From Klebsormidium nitens (Eukaryota > Streptophyta > Klebsormidiophyceae > Klebsormidiales > Klebsormidiaceae): a stretch of 26,251 nucleotides of DNA. The stretch covers positions 166,155-192,405 of the forward strand of contig DF237068.1 of assembly GCA_000708835.1 (NCBI GenBank), written 5' to 3'. The position numbers and the translations under genes were made by a program. Each line of letters begins with the position of its first letter. Position 1 is the stretch's first letter. This document shows positions 1 to 8,631 of the stretch, piece after piece. The notes beneath the pieces are model-generated. The model ran no database searches and was not told where the DNA came from. It was given only the letters and a program-made list of their open reading frames with translations.

Positions 1-960
1 AAATACAGGCGAGTGTTCAGTGCGATTACTGCAGGCCGGTCGATACGGCACGGGACACCTTACGCCGGGAGGCCCTTAGGCTTGCATCAGTGACTGCAAT
101 AGTAGCCGGTCGTATAGGCCGGTTAGTACATTACTTCCCGGTGAACTGGTTTGATTGTGGGCCGCCTCTCGACACCACGTTTGGGCTAAGGGCAGGTGGC
201 GTGTTCTGATTGGATCTTATCCTGCGATCGAATCTTGAGTCCAATTACCCGATGACTTCTCCATCAAGCAACCGGGCACTTTTAGGGGCGGGTCTGCAAG
301 GTTCTTCATGAACGCTATGATAGCAGGCCATGCATGATTTGTAATCGATGGTATTCAATTGTCCGACCGGCCCCTATATAGACCGTCGGACACCAATGAC
401 TGTACGCGATCTGCGTTCAGAATTCTGTACATAATATGCAAGTCGTGACAATCATGCAATGTCTGCCGCGCATGCATGTGCATTGAGCTAGGCCCACTTT
501 CCTTCGCGACAAAACTGGCGCGGCGGGTGTACACGATTTACGCCAAACTGGCCCGCAACGAACTCGCGTAATCATCCAACATTGTGCCATGCTCGCAATC
601 AGTCTTATTTCAGTTTTTGAAATTTGTTAAACTTGAAACCGTCGTGTCTGGTGCGCCGCACGCAACCAGTGTGGCTCAGGCAATTGCAAGAGGAATTTTC
701 CGGTATTAATGATGTAGGACAACGGCTACAGCCTCACAGTAAGTCAGGTCAAGAAAAAATGTCTTGATGAATTGTTAGCTTACTAATCTCCCGGGGTCCA
801 GATCCGTGCATGTGGCTGCACGGAACGGCCGTAGACCTTTGTCGAATGCACGCCAGACGAATGCACGCCAGAGTAGTCTCTCTTCCACGCTGCTACAATA
901 CGCTATCTAACACTACTTGACCTCTTTCACCTGCATCCTTCCGGCAAATCGCAATCACCC
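1..960. other. 3' flank of the AVT3-like gene, no gene seen
   Basis: This stretch lies below the stop codon of the minus-strand transporter, so its upper part probably contains that gene's 3' UTR. I see no long open frame with protein-like sequence on either strand and no RNA gene. A 15-bp exact tandem duplication lies at 843-872. The first 200 bases are rich in CCGGT/GGCCGGT words that recur in the last 500 bases of the window, which may reflect dispersed repeats. Confidence 0.6.
843..872. repeat. 15-bp exact tandem duplication
   Basis: The word CGAATGCACGCCAGA occurs twice in direct succession (843-857 and 858-872). It is a simple local duplication in the presumed 3' UTR or flank of the transporter gene. 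Confidence 0.9.
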
Positions 961-3900
961 TCAATGACGCGACTCAACAATAGACGCGAGCGTGTTAAAA
1001 GTTCCTACGACACCGAAGGTGGTGCCAAAAGCAATCAACAAATAATCAAATACTCGTGCGAACCAAGTTAGCTCCCCCTCAAAGGTTTTCAAATGAAACA
1101 AGCCCGGAAGGACGAACGCTAGCATAGCGCACACTGTGCTCCCGACCAAAGAAATGAAAATACCGAACCCCGGAACCGAGATGGCGATATATGCGGCGAG
1201 GAGCACGATAAGCGCTCGGGCGGTGCGGAAGAGGGCAGTCCGGAGCCTGCGAGCGCGAGCTACGTGTTACGTAATGAAAAACAACAGCTGTTCCACTGTT
1301 CTATCAACAGAGGAACTTGACGGACAAGAAAGAGGATTACATACCAAAGTATTTTGGGTAGCGGAGGTTCGACTTGCCACAACCGCCATTCACGACGACT
1401 TCACAGAACGCTTCGACCTTTGAGCGAGCAGTCCAGATCCTCAATCGAAGTACGTTCTATCGTACTTCAGACCAGGCCAACAAAACACAGAGGCGCAGAG
1501 AAGCTTCGATGTAGGATACCAGATTGACTGAGGCTTGGAAATTAGGAAGTAAGTAGAATAATCGACCCCTCAGTCACTGCAGAGGCGTCAAACAAGGACC
1601 CTTGTCAACCCTGAGTAGCAAGATGCTTCTCAAACAGCTCGTGCTTAACCCTCCAACTTCTCGCACACACTGTTTCGAGAAGCACCGAGCTCTTGTTGTG
1701 CACAGTAGGGAACACGTGTGAGGCCCCGAAACATGCTCACCTGGGTGAAGGCTCGACGTACTGACGGAACCACGAGAAGCTCATAAGCCGCCGGTCAGCG
1801 ATCTCGTATACGGGCACCATCATAACCGGGAAAGTGAAGAAAAGGCCGACCGAGAGCCCCAGCTTGACCGCTATGGTGGTCCAGTCGTGGGGCAAGTTTA
1901 ACGTGATAATGTCCTGCGGAAATGAAGACTATTTAGGATGAGCTAATTGACTTCGTATCCTAAGCAAGTCTGAGAGTAAGCGGCCGAGGCGGGTTTGGCC
2001 GCCTTCAGAGGTGGAAAGTACTACAAATATTTATTCTGCCTCTACACAGGTGGAAAGTACTACGAATGTTCATTTTGCCTCTACACTAATGACGAGCTTC
2101 GTGTCTGCGAACTCGAGAAGTGGCATCGTATGATGCTGTCAACCAGCAATAGGACGCCAGGGAAGAAAGCGAGAATGTCAGGGCAGGGCTTGACAATCTG
2201 TGAATGTTGGTTGCATTCGTGAGCCGCGTGTTTGCTACAATGGTATCGGTGGGATTGCAGCATTCAGCAGGTCGGTGTTTGATTGCCCCATCTGTGGGCC
2301 GCAAAAAGTTAGCAAACAATCTGTTATGAACTAGAATGTACGATTCATAGTTAACCAACTTCCACGAATCCCTTACCCGCGTCGCCTCGCCATAGGCCAG
2401 GTACCCGATCATCCCGAACGACAGGTACACGAACGTGATTAACCCGATCGCTAACCCGAGCACCCATCCAAAGCTTTTCCGCTCCTTCATCGACTGCTCG
2501 ATTGGCTGAGTCATGGCAAACCCCTCGAAGCAGTAAACCGCGACGCCGATTACGAACGGCGCTTTCGAAAGTGAGGTGAAGGCGTGCACGTGGCTGAAGC
2601 TGGACGGTCCAATGACTGCCACGTCGTCCTTGATGACGACAGCCATGGCGATCGCCATGAAGACGTCGGCGACGATCGAGAAAGGCGCGAGGCCTGTCAA
2701 GGATCGTATCTGCGCAGAGTGTTGAATAACAACATCAGCAGACGTAAGGGAGCAGACGTAAGGGATCAGATATTTTTGGCCGAAGGAAATCTGACGTCAC
2801 TTAAGAGAGCTAACCCGACGGCGGTACTAAGGCTGGAAGACTTTTGTAGCCGCAGAGGATTTTTCCTCACTAGATAGATAATGTGCGGAACTTCAAGACA
2901 TGCTGGACGGGGGACCGTATGAACCCTTTGTGAAGAGAGCTTTGAACACTGCAACGCCAATCCTGCGGTTCATGACATTGTCGCGCTCAATTGGGTTCGG
3001 ACTGGACTGTTATCGGTTGGTGATTAGACACTGCTCGCCGGCAGATGCATGAACACTATTTTGTCGAGAGGACGTGAGCAGATTGTGTAGATCAGCAGGG
3101 GACAAGGTTATGAAGTTCGGGCCTTCCGAACGGCCCGGGAATCACCTTGTTGACATCGGTTGTATTAGCGCACAATCAAGCACGCAATCCTAGAATCCTC
3201 AAACAGAAGCTACGTGCAGACTCTGGCTCACAGGAACCTCGAGAGAGCAAGTTCGGATATAATGCATCATCGTTCGTAATCAGACTAGCTGTCTCGAACG
3301 GGCTTTCGAATTGGCTAGCCGACTTCCGTTGCCTTTCTTCATCTCGCGGGAACAAAGCCAACCATCAAACACTTTATTGGGTCGAGGAAACCCGATGGAC
3401 TTTTCTCCAACAGGAACTTCGAGCCAATATTGTTTGACCCTGTCCCGCCACTCACCCACGACAGCAAGATTTGCAGCGGCACAATGCTCGCAACAACCGC
3501 GACCCCCGACAAGTGCAGCGCAGACCCGACGTTCCCCGCAATCGTAACCAGGTAAGCGACGCAAAACCCGCTCTGGCTCAAAAGCACGCACCAATCCACC
3601 GCCTGCGCGCAAAACCCAAAACTCAGAACCCGGGGTTAAGGCGGGTTAACTCACCCAGGAAAGGAGGGTTTGGAAGGGGATCAGGAGGAGGATGACCGGG
3701 GTCTTGGGCAAGGGAACTAGCGTGCACAGGTTTTCGGCTATGAAAACTAGGTACGCGACGCAGCACCCCCCCTGGGAGATGACGACCGTTACGTCGGTCA
3801 ACTGGCAGAACAGGGTTCAAGAGGGGTTAGCAAACAAACTGCAGGTTTCAGATATGTTGGTTTTGACTTACGATACTATTTTCGGCTATGGAAACTAGGT

Positions 3901-6199
3901 ACGCGATCCTGCACCGCCCTGCGAGATGACGACCGTTACGTCGGGTCAACCGCCAGACGAGGGTTAGAGAGGGTTACCGGACTAATTCTGGGCGGATTCT
4001 TTTCAGGTATTGAGTTTAGGCGATCAACCTCAGCTATTAGGACCTGGTACGCGATGCAGCTCCCCCCAAGGGGAGGACGGCCGTTACGTCGGTCAACTGG
4101 CCGAACACGATTATAGCAGGTTTGCGGGAATAACTGCAGGCTTGAATGGTTTTTAGCATGCTTGTGGAATCTGGTCGAGGCTATGGAGACTAGTACGCTG
4201 CACGACAGCCCACTCGGTCAACAGGGTAAGAGAGGGTTAGCGAACCGAGGGTGAGTCACTGCAGGCCTGCTGTTGTATTGTCCTGACGTGACGAAGTTTG
4301 TTCCGACTTCGAAGACTAAGCACGCGACGAAACAACTTCCCAGGAGATGACGACCATTATGACGGTCAACCGGCAGACCAGGTTTAGGATGGTTGGTTTG
4401 CGAAATGACTGCAAACCTATTTGTCGTTTAGTCCTGCCGTGAAGAGGTTGGTTTCTGCTTTGAAATCTAGGTCGCGATGCAACCAGCCCCCCCGGCAAAA
4501 GACGACCGCTACATCAGTAAACGGGCAACAGGAAACTTTCGAGAATGTTGGCAATCTGACACAGCCCGTTAGTGCAGTTTGTGACCTATGAACCATGATT
4601 TGCAAACAAACGGAACGAGCACCAGATTCAGGATAGAAAGGGTGCAAGTCGAACAACCATGTTCGGATCTTCGAAAAGACCTAATGAGAGGGGAAGGCCG
4701 ACTACGTCAACCCCTCAAACAGGTAGGCTAGTGTCAGAGCACGAAAATGCAGAGTGCTCTATAGGGTACAGGGTCTATAGGGTCAACTCTGACCGTTGTC
4801 AACCTTTGAGAGGACGCACTGATGCTGAGCGTTTCAGGGCGTAGGAAAATGGAGCTGGCGTCGCCCAGAAGGACAATGTGTTTTGGATGTACCGCAGAAA
4901 GGAACACCGCCACTCAAAGTTCAAGAGGTACCGTAGTCCAAGGTAATGATTCCAAATAAATTGATATTTATTTGCATTCGGAAAGTGGAATTTCGGAAAG
5001 GTTAAATAATTCTGGAATGGTCCTCAGAAGCCCCAAAACGGCCAAAATCAGCCTTCAAATCCCCCTCTTAATGAGAACATAGGGCAGTCGGATTGTTGTC
5101 GGAATCAGCATAGATGAATCCACTTTTCTGTCGGAATGTTGAAAAAGAATTCAATGTAAAATCGTTCGGAATCATCACGATGGACTACGGTATTTCCAAA
5201 ACTTTTGAGATTGGGCCTGGTTAAGCAAACCCACCTGCCGCCCAAAGTTCCCCAGCGAATGGAAGCCCAGGTCTCCGTAGGTGTGCACCTCGTGGTTCTG
5301 CTCTTTCAGCTTGGCCGCGCATTTGATCTGCAAAACAGAGAATCTGTACTGCTCAAAACGGGTCATCATCGAAAACTGGGAGAAAAGACGTTCAATCGCA
5401 GGTTCTTTTGGCATACGTCCGCCCGCATTGTTACCCTGACAAGGGTCAGAATCTCGCGGGAGACCATCCTTCATAAGGCAAAGGCACTTGCGCAGGGCGA
5501 AGGCCATGCACGACAAAGTGGTCACACAGTGCCACGATCAAGACGCTGCGGTTTTACACCTGCAGGTGCTTGAGCGAGCTTGAAGGAGAAGAGTGTGGAC
5601 AGTTAGCTGCCGGAAGGGACGACCTATCCACGAACCTTGGAATGTCAGCGATTCACGGATACAGGCCTTACCGTAAGTACTGGTAATCGATCGGTAGAAA
5701 TAAACATCCATCGTCCGAAGGAAAGCAAGGAGAAAATGGATACAGGCCTTACCAGTAGCATCATGCAGTACCAGGCCAGCGCCCCTGCAGCCACGATGCA
5801 TATTGAGCCGAGCAGGTAACCGCTCTCCTTGAAAGCATACGGCAGGCCCAGCACTCCCGCGCCGACAATTGAGATTACAATGTTCCTGCAAAGAGCAAAG
5901 CTTCTGTGTTGGTGGAGTGCTTCAATGAGTAGCTCGGCGTAAAGGGTGTCAGTTTTCTGGAGTGGTGGGGGGAAGTCATTGTAGAGGTTTTTCAGGCAGA
6001 ATCGATCAGTACAGAAGGACATTACTCATGAGACCTGACCAAAGGCTCTTGCTTTCTCTGTAAGCTGGACCTTGAAGTAAGGAGCCATCAATGCCTTGAC
6101 TTGCAAGTTGCTGAAGTGTCCCAACAACTGCTAGTAGATTGGGGACTCCACCTTGAAAACTTACGTGCCGAGGTGATCTGACTCTGCAATGATCGGCAT
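961..6199 (-). CDS. AVT3: AVT3-type vacuolar amino acid transporter (AAAP family), seven coding exons
   Basis: Coding exons on the minus strand, in transcript order: 6199-6165, 5885-5753, 5327-5235, then 3801-3655 or 3602-3456 (alternatives), 2709-2377, 1913-1741 and 1246-961. All junctions are GT-AG and all phases agree, giving about 399 residues, slightly shorter than Arabidopsis AVT3 proteins. The start is the ATG at 6199: it has an in-frame stop 12 nt upstream and its phase-2 donor joins exon 2 exactly. About 11 membrane segments are visible. TM1 (residues 13-33) contains VGAGVLGLPYAF, the family's unwound-helix motif. TM3-TM4 (93-136) are in exon 4, TM6 has CFEGFAMTQP (196-205), and TM8-TM11 run from 258 to 392. 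AVT3 proteins export neutral amino acids such as alanine and proline from the vacuole. Family assignment is secure; tonoplast location and substrate are inferred from homologues. Confidence 0.93.
2009..2086. repeat. 39-bp tandem duplication in intron 5 of the transporter
   Basis: Two adjacent 39-bp units (2009-2047 and 2048-2086) begin AGGTGGAAAGTACTAC and end GCCTCTACAC, with a few substitutions between them. They lie between exons 5 and 6. There is no coding meaning in the gene's frame. Confidence 0.85.
2737..2764 (-). repeat. Duplicated 14-bp branch-point-like element before exon 5
   Basis: The plus-strand word AGCAGACGTAAGGG occurs twice in succession. In the transcript this reads CCCTTACGTCTGCT twice, 28-55 nt before the exon 5 acceptor (2710). 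CTTAC fits the loose plant branch-point consensus YTNAY and the spacing is right for a branch point. The duplication is directly visible; its role is inferred. Confidence 0.6.
3456..3602 (-). other. AVT3: Alternative exon 4a of the AVT3-like gene (TM3-TM4)
   Basis: A 147-nt exon of 49 codons, phase 0 at both ends. The CAG acceptor is at 3605-3603 and the GTGAGT donor starts at 3455. It encodes a TM3 with LLSQSGFCVAYLVTIAGNV and a TM4 ending PLQILLSW. It splices in frame from exon 3 (ending NFGRQ) to exon 5 (starting IRSLTGLAPF). It has 22 of 49 identities with exon 4b, and both versions keep the family signature SQxGxCVAYLVxIAxN. No stop codon or frameshift is present, so it looks functional. 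Confidence 0.87.
3655..3801 (-). other. AVT3: Alternative exon 4b of the AVT3-like gene (TM3-TM4)
   Basis: A 147-nt exon with the same length, phase and GTGAGT donor as exon 4a; its CAG acceptor is at 3804-3802. It encodes VVISQGGCCVAYLVFIAEN and a TM4 ending IPFQTLLSW. It lies upstream of 4a in the transcript, separated by a 52-nt spacer (3654-3603). Inclusion of 4a or 4b alone gives a full-length carrier. Inclusion of both keeps the frame but adds two extra membrane spans, which should disturb the fold. Exon 4b is clearly closer than 4a to the decayed copies further upstream. Confidence 0.87.
3871..4521 (-). repeat. Array of five decayed tandem copies of exon 4
   Basis: Five degenerate copies of exon 4b with flanking intron follow each other. 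Their 5' exon edges lie at about 3949, 4096, 4221, 4369 and 4521 (steps of 147, 125, 148 and 152 nt). Each keeps a recognisable form of TTGACCGACGTAACGGTCGT. None is usable: copy C has lost the acceptor AG and has compensating 1-nt indels; D keeps CAG but has a 1-nt deletion and stops; E has lost most of the exon; F reads LTVIMVVISWEVV and then breaks; G reads FTDVAVVFCRGGW without an acceptor. The 3' half with TM4 is missing or unrecognisable in all five. A further remnant near 4665-4710 is possible but weak. Confidence 0.85.
4954..4973. repeat. Small AT-rich palindrome in intron 3
   Basis: AAATAAAT and ATTTATTT form a perfect 8-bp inverted repeat around TGAT. It lies in the long intron upstream of the decayed exon array. 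The surrounding 4980-5180 region repeats the word TCGGAAT several times and may be a degenerate mobile element, which I cannot define further. Confidence 0.5.
5657..5753 (-). promoter_or_regulatory. Exact duplicate of the exon 2 splice donor, 81 bp apart
   Basis: A 16-bp word spanning the exon 2 donor (in transcript sense GGTAAGGCCTGTATCC, 5753-5738) is repeated exactly at 5672-5657. Both copies present G|GTAAGG. The distance is 81 bp, a multiple of three, and the intervening sequence is open in the gene's frame. Use of the second donor would therefore add 27 residues between TM2 and exon 3 without a stop. The first donor gives the family-typical junction (MMLL|IKCAAKL), so the second is an alternative or a chance duplication. 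Confidence 0.6.
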
Positions 6200-8631
6200 G
6201 CGATGACTTCAGCAGATATTTGAAAACAACGAGATTCCCAATCCACAAGTGAGCGCAAGCGAGTGGTCTGCGGTTGACAGAACTCAGAGGAGCACCGTCG
6301 TAGCGCCCTCTGATTGGACCCCATGCTTTCTTCTCTTTGTTTGACAGAGAAAGAATGGGTGGTGCTTGCAAAAATTTCGCATTCATCTCATCATTTCTTG
6401 CACCCTAAAACTCACCCAAAAGTTTTCTTCTTGCTCGATAGTTTCTTCGGTCGTTGGTGGCTAGAAAGAGTTGGAAGGAGCGGGGTCGCCTCAACGGGGA
6501 TCTCTGCCGGGTATCCATGCTGATCTGCCATTCCCACCACCACCCTTTCTAGTTGCTCCAAGAGCCACTATCGCCAAGGTTTAGGTCTGCTGGCAGGAAT
6601 TGCAAACCTTTTGCCCGACTCTCTATTTACCTAAAATGTTTGCCGTTCAAACTTGACACAAGTTAGTGAAATTCCAGGTTATCTCGCAGCGGCTTACACT
6701 CTTAGGGTGTAGTAATTTACAGGCGCCTGATCACGGCGGTGTTTATGCCGTGTTTGGGGGGGTGTGCTGATGTTCTCAATTGTCTAGAATGGGACATTCT
6801 GTATACGAGGGAAAAGGCTACCTAGAGGAGAATAGGTGGAGGTTCCCAAAAAACCAACGGTGGTGTAAATGTTGGGTGTGTGCATTGAACAGTAACTACA
6901 ACAAAAGACGACGAAGATATTTGTTTGGGAATAAACAGTTCGGAGACGAGAAAGAGGCGCCAGTCTCGGACGCTACCTAGACGCTATGTGCACCGCACAG
7001 CTGCGGGAAAGGGACTTTCTCTGTCCTAACCTATCAAAAGAAATGAAACCTGTCCCTTCTGCAGTAACTTGTAAGAGCTCAAATGGCGCCCCTCCAAATT
7101 TGAAGCAATGCTCCCTTGCGTTCAAGATGATTGAATGCATGAATGAATGCCAGATTATTGAGAAAAAAAAAAAAAAAAAAAGATTGAATGCATGAATGTG
7201 CGACAGTTCAGAGGTGCGGTTGCGCGCGAGCGGTCGCGTGGTCTACGTGACCGAAGCCAAGGTGCTATATAGATAAACGTGGTGAGATAACATAACCTAT
7301 GCTTGTTAGTAGATAGCTCTGAATTAGCTTTAAATGGCTCTCAATAGCCTATATATCAGATTGACCATGTTAGATCTTTTTAGTATCTACGAAATATCCT
7401 TCGGGCCCCGGGGGCCTCTGGGTAGCCGGCCACGGCGGCCAGTCAACCGAAAACTTACCCGGGCCCCGGGGACTTCAAGTGCACGTACCGGTACCGTACT
7501 GTCTTCCGAGTTTCTAAACCATCTTTCTTTCGCGGGCTGGATCGTCCCGAAGGGGCCCGGGCAGAGCTCGATCGCTGAGCGCAGGCAAAGACACCGGGCA
7601 AAACCTGTTACAGTATACCTCCCTGTATTAACCGATACATATACCGTAAAGATACCGTACCGCCAAGGGAATTCGCCACCTTTGGTGCGAAAAGTTAATT
7701 TCGTTCGTTTTGAGGTTTCACCCAACGGGTTGAGAATTTATTTTACATTTCGCACAAAGGATTTTTTTGCTTTTTCTGCCTTGCAAAACAGAACTTTTCG
7801 CCATTTTGAGGTGATTCTTTAGTTTCGCCTTTTCGCAGCTAGGGTCCCATTTACTTTCTAACTTTTCGCACCGACCCCAAAATAATTATTTTCAGGCGAT
7901 TTCCCTTGGCAGTACGGTATAAGCGATCGAACTTCGAACTCTCAAAGTTCAGCCACAATTACTTTATATATCCACCCAGCCAAAAAGCATTCAATAAAAC
8001 AACCTGTACCACGTGGATTTCTGACACCCGAATCTATCCGGACCCCGAATTAGCATTGCGCAACCGAATCTCGATTTCTGGAAGTTCGGGTTCAAGGTCC
8101 GATCCACTTGCGTTTTCATTAGAAAATGGACACGTACAAGTCGAGCTTCAACCATCGAGGAACACCCAAACAGCAGTAACGCTCAACTTACGTAGACAGT
8201 CTGTCGCCACAAGTTGCACTGGGCGGCGAGAACCGTCAACTTCAGATGCTGCGGCGAATCGACGCCGTTTGTGCGCCTTGAGCTGGCCTCACATTCGCCA
8301 CTGAATAGAGCCAGCCAATCAGAAGCTTCAGATCAAGACAGCTGTCGCCACCTGGGTGCCAATTTCGAGGCTTCCAAAGCAAAAGGCCTTGCAATTGGCT
8401 CATCCGCACTCGAATCCCGGGCGTTTCCTTCGTTCCCCCCACATTGCTGCAGGAAAGAAGGGCCTCGCAACGTTGCATTGCTCAAGCTGCTTTCCCAAAA
8501 CGCATTTTTGCCCGGCCAGCTCACGCAGATTCTGGTGGAGCTTCACAAGGGAGGCGGGCCCGTGGCTCCTCCTAGATCGAACGTTTCTTAGGCTACAGAT
8601 TCTTCACTGCAGGGAGCTTCGCAGCTATTGG
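6200..8631. other. Divergent intergenic region with the upstream regions of both large genes
   Basis: This 2.4-kb stretch lies between the start codons of the minus-strand transporter and the plus-strand Mpv17-family gene, so both promoters should be here. I see no convincing TATA box close to either start. Contents include a 6-bp hairpin CACGGC/GCCGTG at 6732-6752, the poly(A) insertion at 7146-7181, and GC palindromes around GGGCCCCGGGG at about 7402 and 7458. A 162-codon open frame (7334-7822) has no family resemblance. A non-coding leader exon of either gene could lie here but cannot be defined. Confidence 0.6.
7129..7198 (+). mobile_element. Minimal poly(A) retroposed insertion with 17-bp target-site duplication
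   Basis: GATTGAATGCATGAATG occurs exactly at 7129-7145 and 7182-7198. Between the copies lie only 17 nt of unique sequence and a run of 19 A (7163-7181). A direct repeat of this length flanking an A-tailed insert is the mark of LINE-type target-primed reverse transcription. The insert would be an extremely 5'-truncated retrocopy of 36 nt. The target itself is rich in GAATG words, so replication slippage plus A-run growth is a weaker alternative. Confidence 0.6.

Noticed and set aside
3600-4530. Regularly spaced repeats resembling a CRISPR-like or satellite array
   Set aside because: The repeats are degenerate copies of a coding exon on the minus strand, the unit length equals the truncated exon plus intron, and the host is an intron-bearing eukaryote.
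6088-6324. Longer first coding exon of the transporter from the ATG at 6324
   Set aside because: That frame reaches the same donor in phase 1, which does not fit exon 2. The ATG at 6199 gives phase 2 and continues directly into the conserved NIVISIVGAGVLGLPY.
7334-7822. 162-codon plus-strand open frame as a gene
   Set aside because: Composition changes abruptly inside it (GC palindromes, then AT-rich DNA with repeated TTTTCGC words), there is no motif, and the opposite strand is open as well.
7490-7920. DNA transposon or MITE with terminal inverted repeats (TACCGTACTG and CAGTACGGTA)
   Set aside because: Only 10 bp match, the same words occur inside the segment, and no target-site duplication is visible.
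8356-8631. N-terminal extension of the Mpv17 frame upstream of 8632
   Set aside because: The frame is open, but the first possible codon at 8356 is GTG and no ATG occurs before 8632; the upstream part looks like leader sequence.
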